A stretch of 64,000 bases of DNA from Cyprinodon diabolis (Eukaryota; Chordata; Actinopteri; Cyprinodontiformes; Cyprinodontidae), in the NCBI GenBank assembly GCA_030533445.1, contig CM060064.1, positions 48,891,287 through 48,955,286 of the forward strand, in the 5' to 3' direction. The position numbers and the translations under genes are program-made. Positions 25,331 through 36,451 of this stretch are shown in pieces. Position 1 is the first letter of the stretch, and each line of letters begins with the position of its first letter. The notes under the pieces were generated by a model, which worked only from the letters and a program-made list of their open reading frames with translations, was not told the DNA's origin and did no database searches.

Positions 25331-25620
25331 TGAAATGAACACATCAATCCTCTCCTGGCTCCACTGGCTGCTTGTTCATTTTAGAGTTGATTTTAAAATG
25401 TGTATCTTTGTTTTTAAGCTGACTTTTCTACATCTGACCCCCCAGAGCTTCTTCACTCAGGTCAGCAGCTCCTGCAGGTTCCGAGGTTTAAAAGAGGAAG
25501 CTTCTAGGGGCGACGCCTCCTCTATCGCTGCTCCTGTTTTATGGAATAACCTCTGCTGCAGATTAGAAAGGCTCCTTTACTTTCAGATTTTAAAACTCAG
25601 CTAAAAGACTTTTATCTGCA
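25331..25620 (+). mobile_element. Degenerate C-terminus of a different LINE
   Basis: The plus-strand frame shows LHWLLVHFRVDFK, then VLWNNL. These are decayed forms of the LHWLPV...FKI...LWN signature found at the end of many fish LINE ORF2 proteins. It differs from the neighbouring family. Dead fragment. Confidence 0.55.
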
Positions 25621-25771
25621 TGCATGTCACACCGGCAGGACTTAGACTTGTTGTGAACTTTTTTATTTGGTTAAAAGAAATTATTATTGCCTTATTTTAT
25701 ATATTTTTACTGCTTTTATTGAGTTCTATTATTTTAACCATGTATAGCAATTCGTTTTCAGTTGTAGATAT

Positions 25772-25872
25772 TTTAATTCAATTCAATTAAATTCAGTTTA
25801 TTTATATAGCACAGTATAAGTCATCTCAAGGCCCTTTACAGTTCAACCAGATCATCCAGTCAGATTGAGCAC
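25772..25872 (-). mobile_element. LINE tail relic, antisense
   Basis: About 100 bp matching the reverse complement of the LINE terminal region: AATTCAATTC repeats, then a TTTATTTATATAGCAC-type segment and the ACTTTACAGTTCAACCAGAT-like stretch. Confidence 0.7.
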
Positions 25873-26945
25873 TCTACAAATAAATGACGATGATTTAATT
25901 AAAAATAAGAGAAGAATAATGTAAATAAATAGTAGCTTCCAAATGACACGTTTCTAGAGATGGAGATTTTTTATCATTTAGGAGAAAAAAGACATTTTAA
26001 GTGGAAAACATCAGCTGCTGTTCAGTGGAGCTTTATTGGTTATTATGGGATGAAATCAGAGACTGAGCTGCTGTGGGTCCCTCCGATAACAACAGAACAT
26101 CCTCATCATCATCAGCAGCAGCAGCAGCAGCCAGTGGGTTCTGGTTCCGGCCTTTCCTCCTGCCTCTATGATCTCTTGCTGCTCCAAGCAAACAGCTGAG
26201 AGCTGAACCGGGGCAGACCACACACTCTCAGGCTTCTGCTGCATCACTTATCCAGCTGATCGACTTCAAGCTCTCTGCGGATTATCAGCGCACAATGTGG
26301 TATCAATTTGCATGACGACTTACATCATCCCTGAGAGCAGCATCAGCACGCGGTGCTCAGCCAACGCTTCCCTTTGTGCTCGCTGAGGCCTCATTCAAGT
26401 GACGACGGGGCACCGACAGCCCCTGAAAGGGACATCTGGCCAAGGAAGTCAAAGGGACGTCCTTCAGGGACTCAGACACATTTACAGCCCGTCGTCTGTC
26501 CCTCTGAAAGCCTCAAGCTGTCCACAGGTGAAGCCATATCTGGACAAAGAGACGGAAGACGTCTGCACGATCTGAACACAGATATCCTGGAGCCCGCACA
26601 CAACGAGCATGGGGGCCCAAAGGGAGGGGGAAACCAGCTCCACTGTGGGTTCTGTGGTTCTGAGCCGGTCAGCTACGGGACGTGCTGCTCCAGGAGCTCC
26701 CAGGTTCAGGCAGGGCTGTGGAAACACAACCCAGATCCATGGTGTCATTGATCGGCCCATGCAGTCCCAGTGGACTCCTTTAATGGAGACGCACCGCTAA
26801 GCTCCCCCCCATCCCCCCCCCCCCGCTCAGAGGCCAACGGCCTCGTGTCTGGGTGGGGCCGCAAACCTACCCTACTGGCTGCAGACTCACGCTGTCCTGC
26901 TTTCTTCTTGGATTTTCTTTACTGGACAGAGTGAGGTGGGGGCCA
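25873..26945. other. Intergenic with possible conserved element
   Basis: No gene recognised. The stretch 26260-26480 looks non-repetitive and contains SOX-like ACAATG (26292-26297) and an exact POU octamer ATTTGCAT (26306-26313). Confidence 0.4.
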
Positions 26946-27064
26946 TATTCCTGATTCCAGATCAGATCCTGATTCTAGCTCTGATCCAGATTCCTGCTCT
27001 GGTTCAGATCCCTGTTCTGGTTCAGATTCCTGTTCCGATTCAGATTCCAGATCTAATCCAGATT
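26946..27064. repeat. CAGATTCC minisatellite, left part
   Basis: Imprecise tandem repeats of GATTCCTGTTCTGGTTCA-like and GATTCCAGATCTAATCCA-like units. The same array resumes at 30093, showing that the LINE between was inserted into it. Confidence 0.85.
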
Positions 27065-30000
27065 CAATTCAATTCAATTCAGTTTATTTATATAGCGCCG
27101 AATTCACAACACATGTCATCTCAAGGCACTTTACAGTTCAACCAGATCATACAGTCAAATTGATACAAAGTTTTCTATCTAAGGAAAACCAGTTGATTGC
27201 ATTGACTCATTGACTCAAATACAATCCCTCACACTAAGCATGCTTGCAGCGACAGTGGAGAGGAAAAACTCCCTTTTAACAGGAAGAAACCTCCAGCAGA
27301 ACCAGGCTCAGTGTGAGCGGCCATCTGCTGAGGCCGACTGGGGTTCAAGGAGACAGAAGCAGAGATACAAAAAGCAGCTGTAAAAGGCGGCCCCGTCCAG
27401 GAAACACACAGCCAGGCAGACGAGCTCCAAGGCAGCTCCCATGCCAGAGGATGAAGAGAGCACATCCACCCAGCCACGGCCAGAGAAACAGGACCACACT
27501 GGAAAACAGGCCAATCTCCAACATCTACAAACAAGGGTGTTGATGGAAGCAGCACAGCTGATGTTTCTTTCCTGGGTGACGTCACAGCCAAACAGGAACA
27601 GACGAGGCAAAGCTACTCTGAGGAAAAGCAGAGAGAGCAGAACGTTAGAGATTGAACTAACAGATTCTGCAGAATAGGAGAACAGAGAGAGAATGAAGCA
27701 GAATGATGAAAAAGGGGTCCCTATGTCCTCCAAAAGTCTAAGCCTATAGCAGCATAACTATAGAGATAGATCAGGATAACCTGAGCCACCCTAACTATAA
27801 GCTTTATCAAAAAGGAAAGTTTTAAGCCTAGTCTTAAAAGTAGACAGGGTGTCTGCCTCACGGACTAAAACTGGTAGTTGGTTCCACAGGAGAGGAGCCT
27901 GATAACTAAAAGATCTGCCTCCCATTCTACTTTTAGAAATTCTAGGAACCACTAGTAAACCTGCAGATTGAGAGCGAAGTGCTCTGTTAGGAACATAAGG
28001 AACAATCAGATCTCTGATATCAGATGGAGCTTGGCCATTTAAGGCTTTATATGTGAGAAGGAGGATTTTAAATTCAATTCTGGATTTAACAGGAAGCCAA
28101 TGAAGAGAAGCCAGGATAGGAGAGATATGATCTCTCTTTTTAATTTTCATCAGAACTCTGGCTGCAGCATTTTGGATCAGCTGAAGGCTTTTAACTACAG
28201 TTTGTGGACTTCCTGATAGTAAAGAATTACAATAGTCCAGCATTGAAGTAACAAATGCATGGACTAGTTTCTCAGCATCACCCCTGGACAGGAGATTTCT
28301 AATTTTTGCAATATTCCTCAGATGAAAGAAGGAAATTCTAGAAACCTCTTTGATCTGGGATTTAAATGACAGGTCCTGATCAAAAATAACACCAAGATTT
28401 TTTACTTTATTATCTGAAATCAGTTTAATCCAAATGAAGTGACTGGCTAATCAGCTTCTTTTTCAGAGACTCTGGTCCAAAGACTATAACTTCTGTTTTG
28501 TCTGCATTCAGAAGCCGAAAGTTAAGAGTCATCCAGGTTTTTATGTCTTCAAGACATGCCTGTAATCTATGTAATGGGTTAGCTTCATCCGGATTATAGA
28601 CAGATATAGCTGGGTATCATCAGCATAACAGTGGAAATTAATCCCATGCTGTCTTATAACTCTACCAATTGGGAGCATGTATAAAGTAAAGAGAATTGGT
28701 CCTAGCACTGATCCCTGTGGTACTCCACAGGTAACCTTTGAGCGTGTTGAAGATCTATCATTAACATAAACAAACTGAATTCGATCAGATAGATAAGATT
28801 TAAACCAGTCTAGTGCTGTTCCTTTAATTCCAACAAAATATTCAAGTCTTTCTAAAAGAATATTATGGTCAACTGTATCAAATGCAGCACTAAGATCCAA
28901 CAGGACGAGCACAGATACAAGTCCATTATCTGAGGCCCTGAGAATATCATTAGTGACTTTCACCAGAGCTGTTTCAGTGCTATGATGAGCTCTAAAGCCA
29001 GACTGAAACTCTTCAAAAAGTTCATTATGGTGTAAGTGGTCGCAAACTTGTTTGGCAACTACTTTCTCAAGAATTTTGGATAAGAAAGGAAGATTGGATA
29101 TAGGTCTATAATTAACCAAGTCATCTGGGTCAAGAGACGGTTTCTTAAGCAGAGGTTTAATTACAGCAACCTTAAAAGCTTTAGGTACATATCCCTGTAA
29201 CAGAGATAGATTAATCACATCTAAAATGGAGGAGGAGATCAAAGGGAATACCTCCTTAAATAACCTGGTTGGAACTGGATCTAACATACAAGTTGAAGGC
29301 TTAGATGAAGACAATAATTTTGCTAATTCAGAAAGTTCAACTGGATCAAAGCAGTCTAAACCCGGTTCAGATTCCATGACTACCTCAGGTACAATCGCGG
29401 ATAGAGGAGTGCTTATGATCTTATTTTTAATAAGATCAATCTTATTTATAAAGAATCCCATAAAATCATTGCTGCTAAGAGCAGGTGGAATGGACGGTTC
29501 AACAGAGCTATGGCTCTGGGTGAGTTTGGCAACTGTATTAAAAAGAAATCTAGGATTATTCTTATTCTCCTCTATTAATGAGGAGAAGTATGCTGCTCTT
29601 GCTTTACAAAGGGTCCTCTTATACAGCAGTAAACCATTTTTCCAGACTAGGAAGGACTCCCGCAGGCCTGTGGAGCGATATTTTCTCTCCAGTTTCCTAG
29701 CATTTTGCTTCAAAGTACGCAGCTCTGCATTAAACCAAGGAGCAAGCTTTCTATTTTCAACGGTTTTCATTTTCAAGGGAGCTGCGTTGTCTAAGGCAGT
29801 ACGCAGAGAACTAGCAACCCCATCAACAAAATCATCAACCTGTGAAGGGGAATAAGCTATGCTTTTGCACTCTGCAGCACTGCTCAGCGACACAGAGGAG
29901 AGAGAAAGTGAAGCAGATTCTTTAAAATTTATAACTGCACCATCTGATAAAGATCTACTAAAATTGAACCTTCTTTTGGGGGAGGAGAACTCTGTTAAAG

Positions 30001-30092
30001 TAATCCTGAAGGTTATTAGAAAGTGGTCAGAGAGGACAGGGTTGTGAGGAAATACTGTTATTTCTTCACATTCTATGCCGTATGTCAGCACA
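27065..30092 (-). mobile_element. Near-complete 3' part of a non-LTR retrotransposon (LINE)
   Basis: Antisense LINE copy of about 3.0 kb. On the minus strand it begins near 30092 within the end of the endonuclease domain, runs through the RT and C-terminal region to a stop at 27791, and continues with about 730 bp of 3' UTR to AATTGAATTGAATTG repeats at 27065-27080. It interrupts a minisatellite. The pentamer AGATT flanks it on both sides (27060-27064 and 30093-30097), consistent with a short target-site duplication. The tail is almost identical to the copy at 36842, suggesting recent activity. Clade not certain: CR1/L2/Rex1-like from the RT and C-terminal motifs. Confidence 0.88.
27791..30091 (-). 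pseudogene. LINE ORF2 reverse transcriptase, 5'-truncated and broken
   Basis: Encodes the end of an APE-type endonuclease ([10 protein letters not shown]), a linker, then RT motifs in order: [55 protein letters not shown], and the catalytic box [11 protein letters not shown] one-base loss just after that box shifts the frame and gives a stop at 28541. A further five-base loss near 28430, judged against the copy at 59982, restores the original frame for the C-terminal segment (28243-27791), which contains ASLHWLPVKSRIEFK and LLWNQLPV. The protein would polymerise cDNA from LINE RNA. This copy cannot be functional because of truncation and the stop. Confidence 0.85.
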
Positions 30093-31004
30093 AGATTCCT
30101 GTTCTGGTTCAGATTCCTGATTCCAGATCAGATCCTGATTCTAGCTCTGATCCAGATTCCTGCTCTGGTTTAGATTCCTGCTCTGGTTCAGATTCCAGAT
30201 CTAATCCAGATCCCTGTTCTGGTTCAGATTCCTGATTCCAGATTAGATCCTGATTCTAGCTCTGATTCAGATTCCTGCTCTGGTTTAGATTCCTGCTCTG
30301 GTTCAGATTCCAGATCTAATCCAGATCCCTGTTCTGGTTCAGATTCCTGATACAAGATCAGATCCTGATTCTAGCTCTGATCCAGATTCCTGCTCTGGTT
30401 CAGATTCCAGATCTAATCCAGATTCCTGTTCCGATTCAGATTCCTGTTCCGATTCAGATTCCAGATCTAATCCAGATTCCTGTTCTGGTTCAGATTCCAG
30501 CTCTGATTCAGATTCCAGATTCCTGTTCCGATTCAGATTTCAGATCTAATCCAGATTCCTGATTCCAGATCAGATCCTGATTCTAGCTCTGATCCAGATT
30601 CCTGCTCTGGTTCAGATCCCTGTTCTGGTTCAGATGCCTGTTCCGATTCAGATTCCAGATCTAATCCAGATTCCTGTTCTGGTTAAGATTCCTGATTCCA
30701 GATCAGATCCTGATTCTAGCTCTGATCCAGATTCCTGCTCTGGTTTAGATTCCTGCTCTGGTTCAGATTCTAGATCTAATCCAGATCCCTGTTCAGGTTC
30801 AGATTCCTGATTCCAGATCAGATCCTGATTCTAGCTCTGATCCAGATTCCTGCTCTGGTTCAGATTCCAGATCTAATCCAGATTCCTGTTCAGATTCAGA
30901 TTCCTGTTCCGATTCAGATTCCAGATCTAATCCAGATTCCTGTTCTGGTTCAGATTCCAGCTCTGATTCAGATTCCAGATCTAATCCAGATTCCTATTCT
31001 GATT
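30093..31004. repeat. CAGATTCC minisatellite, right part
   Basis: Continuation of the array split by the LINE. Irregular units mix GATTCCAGATCTAATCCA, GATTCCTGTTCTGGTTCA and GATCCTGATTCTAGCTCT. A larger pattern (LEFT: TTCCAGATCAGATCCTGATT, then the two other unit types) recurs several times. Confidence 0.88.
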
Positions 31005-31547
31005 TAGCCTGATAAACCAGACTAAATGTGAGATTAAATGCGTAATCTAGTCTGGCCCCGATGAACAAGACATTGGAAGATTGTTGATGAGAACAACCCG
31101 TTGTCTTTCAAACCATGTCTGTTCCTATTGGCCAACGCTCTGACCAATGAGAGCCACTGACTGTGACGTAGGAAGCGCCACAGGAAGCTGGTGGGGGAGT
31201 GGAAACAGACAACCTGTCGGCAAAACAGGTCATTCATTTTTAAGAACGTCCTTCTTAAAAATGAATGAGCGTAGAGCCTCTTCCTGCTCACGTTTCAATA
31301 AAAACCCAAAGTCTGATCCTTCCAGAACTGTTTCCAAAGCTGAGTCAAACCAGAACTGTTCAATAGTTGCTGCCATTTTCTCCGGCTTTACCGTCACACC
31401 CTCAAAACCCCGCCCACTTTGCATCCAGAAATTCAAAACAAATCTCTGCGTTGTGATTGGCCCGCCAGATCTAGGGCCTGGGGCATTGATGGAGGCTAGA
31501 CCACTCGCATTTTGGCCGCTGGCGGGTGGAGCTAGTTTACTAGCCTA
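31005..31547. mobile_element. Probable non-autonomous DNA transposon (MITE-like)
   Basis: A 543-bp block of non-array sequence that interrupts the minisatellite, which resumes at 31549. Its ends are imperfect inverted repeats: TAGCCTGATAAACCA at the left and, as reverse complement, TAGGCTAGTAAACTA at the right (11 of 15 positions agree). Inside is a perfect 16-bp hairpin. It has no coding capacity. No clear target-site duplication, so the superfamily is not assigned. Confidence 0.55.
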
Positions 31548-31548
31548 G

Positions 31549-31595
31549 TTCTAATCCAGATTCCAGTTCTGATCCAGATTCCAGTTCAATTCAGT
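31549..31595. repeat. CAGATTCC minisatellite, third remnant
   Basis: Two further units (TCTAATCCAGATTCCAG, TCTGATCCAGATTCCAG) to the right of the MITE-like block. Confidence 0.7.
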
Positions 31596-32105
31596 AGAAC
31601 TTTTTATTGCCTACCTGGAATGGGTGACAATAGTTGAAGAAACTTTTGGCTCTCAAACCGGTATCGGTGCCCTACTTGTTGGTACCGATTTCAGTGCTGG
31701 ATCGGCCCCGCCCGATACTGGTATGGATGCAACACTAATAATAATAAGCCGAAAGCTTCAGGATTGTTTGATTGATTTTATCCTGATTTTAAAATCAATT
31801 TATTAGAGAAACAGACTTTTGATGAAAGGCTGCAGGTTTGAGGACTTTATTGATCAGTTTGATTAATGATCATTTTAATTGACCTGGCGGATCCAGGAGG
31901 ACGAATCTCTGCGTGAAAAAAACACGCGGCGTGGTTCTTTGTTCAGTGCAGCTTTATTTGATCAAACGGGAACCAGAGCTTTATTGATGCCCCCCCCCCC
32001 CCATCGCACCGCATAAGGTCTGCAACGCTTGTCTGCCCCCCCATCCATCCATAACATCCTGATGCGGACAGCGGCGGTGACCTGCTGCAAAGCACCCCCC
32101 CCCCA
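31596..32105. other. Upstream flank of mex3a
   Basis: The stretch 31650-31740 has a GGTATCGGT...CCGATACTGGTAT pattern typical of a common interspersed fish repeat. The rest is AT-rich with C homopolymers at about 31990-32002 and 32096-32104. No gene. Confidence 0.4.
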
Positions 32106-32545
32106 TCATGACCACGCGCTCACAGCCTGTTTACATCCCAGAAGCTCGTTTCTTACATAATAAACCCAAAACATCAAAGGCGGCTTCCTGCTGCAGCTCC
32201 GCGCGCGGAGACCGACTGGATGCGGGCCGCCGCACGCAGGCGGACCTGAGACGGAGGAGGGAGGGAAGGTCGCTTTTTGTCTCGCTGTGGACTGTTGGGG
32301 GGGGGGGGGGGGGGGTGGGGGGAACCAGACTGGGTGGAGCAACGCGGCGGCCCGGCCCCATCTACCCCACCGCGCTCCTTACTGTACCCGGAGTCTGGAT
32401 GATGGAGGAAGGGGCGGTCTGTGGGAGGGTCTGGCGCAAAGAGGGAAGGAGGAGGGGGTGAGGAGGAGGAGGAGGAGGAGGAGGAGGAAGGCTGCTGTTT
32501 CTCAGTCTCTTTCTGTCTCTTTGTCTCTCACACTCTTTGTTAGCC
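32106..32545 (+). promoter_or_regulatory. mex3a promoter and 5' UTR region
   Basis: CpG-rich region directly upstream of the mex3a start. It includes a 19-G run (32297-32315), a GGA repeat (about 32460-32490), and a pyrimidine-rich TCTCTTTCTGTCTCTTTGTC tract just before the start codon. No TATA box is evident, which fits a CpG-island promoter. The transcription start is not determined. Confidence 0.45.
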
Positions 32546-32975
32546 ATGCCGAGCCTGCTGGTTCTAGCAGGGATCATGGAGAAAAACGGGGGCTACGGCG
32601 GGGATCTGGCCGCCTCCGGCTTCGGCGGAGAAGGTCTCCTCGTGGCGCCCGACGAGGAGGAGGACGAATCCCGCGCCCTCAGGGTCGCGCTCGGCCAGTT
32701 GTCGCTGCTGGGGCTGGGGGAGGGCGAGGACGGCGGCGGCGGAGCCCCGACCGCAGGCGTGCAGGACCGGAGCAACAACAACAACAACAACCACCACAAC
32801 CACAGCGGAGGAGGAGGAGGAGGAGGAGACGCGGCCGTCCTGCAGGGGAAAAGCAAACTGTGCTCCTTGTATGAAAGCTGCTCCTCAGCGGAGAGCAAAG
32901 GACGCGGCTGCAACATCACGGAGTGCGTCCCGGTGCCAAGCTCCGAGCATGTGGCCGAGATAGTGGGCAGACAAG
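32546..32975 (+). CDS. mex3a: mex3a coding exon 1
   Basis: 430 nt (143 codons plus one base), ending CAAG|GTAGG inside the KH1 GRQG loop. The conserved position of this intron is a hallmark of MEX3 genes. Confidence 0.93.
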
Positions 32976-35276
32976 GTAGGACCCCCTCCCCAACCTGCTG
33001 CTGTTACCTGCTGCTGGCTGACAAAGAGGAGGACAGGGAGGGTGTGGAGCTGCCCCCCCACCCCACGCTGCCTCCCACTTTTTCTTTTTCCGCTTCAAAT
33101 GTTTTAACTTCTCCTCTTTCCACCTCAGCCTCGCGCTCCCGGCTTGGCGCTCATTTTCTGCTCCTTTTGGCGCAGGGGGGGGGGGGGGGGGGGGGGGCAT
33201 CCTGGGCTCCACATCCACGCCATCAATGTCAGCGAGCAGACACGCGCCGTGGAGCAGGAAAGATCCACTTCCTTTGTCGTCTGATACGCGGCAGACTGGG
33301 GCGGAGGGGGTGGGGGGGGGTTCAGATGGGTGTTTACATCTCTTACTGGTTCCTTACTGGTTCCTTACTGGACCAGCGCTGGTTGGACAAAGGAGCGCGT
33401 GGCCACCTCGCTGTCTTTCATCTTTGGATCAGTGGGAGTTTGACTCCCAGTTTAAAGCAAAGAGAAACCAGTTGGGGGGGGGGGGGGGGGGTTCAGGTGA
33501 GGTGAGCCTTATGATGGATGATGATGATGATGATGATGACTTCATCTCTGATATGTTCACCCCCCACCCCCCCCACCTTGCTGACAGATTTGGAGACAAA
33601 GGTAGTTTTTGGGGCGACGGGGTCAGAGTTCAAGGACGGGTCAGCGGCGTTCTGGACCCGCTGGTTCTGCAGAACCTTCTGGGATCCAGAGAAACTCCTG
33701 AATGTTGAAGCTGTTTGGTTTTAGGATCAACAGTTGAACCAAAAAGTGATTTTATTTCTATTTTCTTTGCTCTGACCCGGTTTGTTCAGCCTCTGATTGC
33801 AGGACTTTCCTCTAACCTTTGTTCCTCTACATGCGTTGATCTGCTGCATCTCTCATCTCCTCCCCTGAAGGAACTGAAACATCTCCACCTTTCTGTGAGG
33901 CCACTAACAGGAAGGAGGAGATGTTTCTCCTCCACTGAAGGAGATGTTTCTCCTCCACTGAAGGAGCTGAAACATCTCCACCTTTCGAGGTGCCGCAGCG
34001 AAACATTTACTTTTTACTGCTGTTAAATTCCGCTGGATTCAGAATCGGCTCGTTTCCTGTTGATTATATTGAAATGCGATAATTTGGCCTAGTTTGAGTT
34101 TCCATCCTGTTGGTTCTTTTCTTAATGTCGAAATGTTTTTGATTTTTTTCAGGCTGCAAGATCAAAGCTCTACGGGCCAAAACCAACACCTACATCAAGA
34201 CCCCGGTCCGGGGGGAGGAGCCCGTGTTCCTGATCACCGGCCGGAAGGAGGACGTGGCGCTGGCCCGCCGGGAGATCATCTCTGCCGCAGAGCACTTCTC
34301 TATGCTCCGGGCTTCCCGCAACAAACTGGGGGTGTCCTTCAGCGGCTCCCCCCCCACGCCCCTGCCGGGTCAGACCACCATTCAGGTCAGGGTGCCGTAC
34401 CGCGTGGTGGGGCTGGTGGTGGGGCCCAAGGGCTCCACCATAAAGCGCATCCAGCAGCAGACCTGCACCTACATCGTGACCCCCAGCCGAGACCGCGACC
34501 CGGTCTTTGAGATCACCGGCTCCCCCAGCAACGCAGAGCGGGCCCGGGAGGAGATCGAGGCCCACATCGCCTTCCGCACCGGGGGCCTGCACGACCACAA
34601 CAACGAGAACGACTGCCTGGGGCCCAACGGAGGGAGCAGCCCGGCGGGCAGCACCGGCGGCCTGGAGAGCCGTCTGCAGCAGGTGTGGGGGCTGCAGGGG
34701 GGGCAGCGCAAGCCCCTGACCAGCAGCTACCGGCAGAACTTCTCAGATGCTCTGGTGGGAGGGGGGCCTGGAGGAGAGGGAGGGGGCATCTACAACAAGA
34801 GCAACTTCTCTAACTCTGGAGAGAAACCCTGCTCATACTTTGGATCTGAGGGGACGCAGGGCTGGGGGGACCCCGACTACCCCAAGCAGATGTCCTTCTA
34901 CACCCAGCAGAGGTCCAAAAGCTTCGGGGGCCTTCCTCTGCCCCTGACCAGACTGTCCCCCGGTCTGCCGGAGCCCCCCAACAGCTCTGTCACCAGCATG
35001 GTCTCCGGCTCGCCTCACGCTCAGGCCCGCCGCGCCCACAGCGAGCCCGCCTCGGCCGGGGACGGCTTCCCGGGGCGCCTGCCGGTGCCGGACTCTCCGC
35101 CGGCCGGCGTGCGGGACTGCATGACCTGCTTTGAGAGCAAGGTGACGGCCGCCCTGGTCCCCTGCGGACACAACCTGTTCTGCATGGAGTGCGCCATCCG
35201 GATCTGTGAGCTGAACCACCCGGAGTGCCCGGTGTGCCACACCCAGGTGACTCAGGCCATCCGGATATTCTCCTAA
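32546..35276 (+). CDS. mex3a: Mex-3 RNA-binding family member A (gene span, two exons)
   Basis: Two coding exons (32546-32975 and 34153-35276) join in phase to give 517 residues, close to mammalian MEX3A. MEX3 proteins bind mRNA 3' UTRs through two KH domains and act as RING E3 ligases in post-transcriptional control, shuttling between nucleus and cytoplasm. Visible: an N-terminus beginning [16 protein letters not shown], as in MEX3A; a low-complexity Asn/His/Gly stretch around residues 75-95; KH1 from about residue 126, with the GRQG loop at 141-144; KH2 from about 217, with the GPKG loop at 234-237; and a C-terminal C3HC4 RING with Cys466, 469, 481, His483, Cys487, 490, 502 and 505, ending AIRIFS. 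The ATG at 32546 is chosen because it matches the family start. Position between lmna and a Rab11/Rab25 pair supports the A paralogue over B, C or D. Confidence 0.95.
32976..34152 (+). other. mex3a intron
   Basis: 1177-bp GT-AG intron. It contains runs of 23 G (33175-33197) and 18 G (33474-33491) on the transcribed-sense strand, an ATG/ATGATG microsatellite (about 33511-33539), and a small 25-bp tandem repeat near 33918-33965. It ends in a T-rich tract and CAG at 34150-34152. Confidence 0.85.
34153..35276 (+). CDS. mex3a: mex3a coding exon 2
   Basis: 1124 nt from the TTTTTTTCAG acceptor to TAA at 35274-35276. Encodes the remainder of KH1, KH2, a Ser/Gly/Pro-rich linker and the RING finger. 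Third positions are strongly GC-biased compared with the flanking intron and UTR. Confidence 0.95.
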
Positions 35277-36208
35277 GAGCCGCGCCATCTTTGTTCTGGT
35301 TCCTTCAACAATTATTTACTGTTTTATGATTATTATTATTATTGACATTAGAGACATTTTGGTTGAGAAAACTTAAACAACAATCAAGCAGATATTTTAG
35401 GAGACCTGCTTGCTTTACTAAAAAGTCTAAGAAATATTTTTCCGTTTTTCTTTTTTATATATATAAGCATATATATTTTATAAAGCTTTGGTTTATAAGA
35501 GACGTATAGTTCCTGCATTTTCAGTTTTTTGACTGCTGCTGTTTTTCATGCGTTGGATGACGGCGGAGCAGAGCTAGACGCTAACCTGAACATTTAGTCT
35601 TTAGTTTATTGAAGGAACCGATGATTGTGGAAGAACCCATCAGCACTTGACCGACCCAGAGAGGAAACTTATTGCACCTTACAATCATCTCGCTGTAAAA
35701 CAGGATCGTCCACTTTTCCAGTCATCCTGGGAGAGACTGGGGCCGACTGGGACAGACTGGGGCCGACTGGGACAGACTGGGGCCGACTGGTCCGCGGGGT
35801 TCTGGGTTCCAGTCTGGATCAAACTCTCTTTATTTCGTTAGAAAACAGATGTAGGATTGAATTATTTATAGAAATGGATTAAAATATTATGGATTTTATT
35901 CAGAGCTTTTTTGGGGGGGGGGGGGTCTGCCCTATAAGCCTTTGCTGCTTGTGGCCCCTCAAAGAACTCAGTAAATCTTCGGGGCCAGAAGCTGTTTTCC
36001 GTCATTCTCCAGAACCGGTTCTGAAGCCCAGACGGTTCTGGGTTCTGGTCTTGTGTCGTTTGGCCGACAAACAAACCCCCCCCACCCCACCCTCATGAGG
36101 GGACAGGGTCTGAATGAACCAGCTGCAGATTAAAAGAGGTGATACTGTAAGGGGGGGCCCCCAGGGGCCACCTATCTCCCTGTAATTGGCTACAGCAGGT
36201 GTTTCTGT

Positions 36209-36242
36209 ACAATACCGGCCCAAAGCCAACGGGCGGTATTGT
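36209..36242 (+). other. Predicted stem-loop in mex3a 3' UTR
   Basis: ACAATACC pairs perfectly with GGTATTGT, then after one bulged G the segment GCCC pairs with GGGC, closing a nine-base loop. Twelve base pairs with a single bulge, seen directly in the sequence. Function unknown. Confidence 0.5.
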
Positions 36243-36451
36243 CTGGGCTTGGTGCGGCCCGGAACCGTCCATTGATAATTAGGCAAATGTGCTGGGGGGG
36301 GGGGCGGTGCAGCTGGGCAAATATAGGGGGGGTGGGGGGTTCAGACCCAGTTTGGCAGCCATGAAATAAAATCAGGGTTCAGGAGAACCTTGTGGCCCCC
36401 CCGTCCCCGAACCCCACCCTGCTGCAGAGGTTGATTCTTTTGATGAGCCTC

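Noticed and set aside
29226..29855. 209-codon plus-strand frame
   Set aside because: Antisense shadow of the LINE reverse transcriptase on the minus strand.
32537..33505. Reading mex3a exon 1 through into the intron as one 322-codon protein
   Set aside because: The MEX3 match stops at GRQ|G where a consensus GTAGG donor lies, and resumes in phase at 34153 after a consensus acceptor.
34170..35288. Minus-strand frames opposite mex3a exon 2
   Set aside because: Antisense shadows caused by GC-rich third positions of mex3a.
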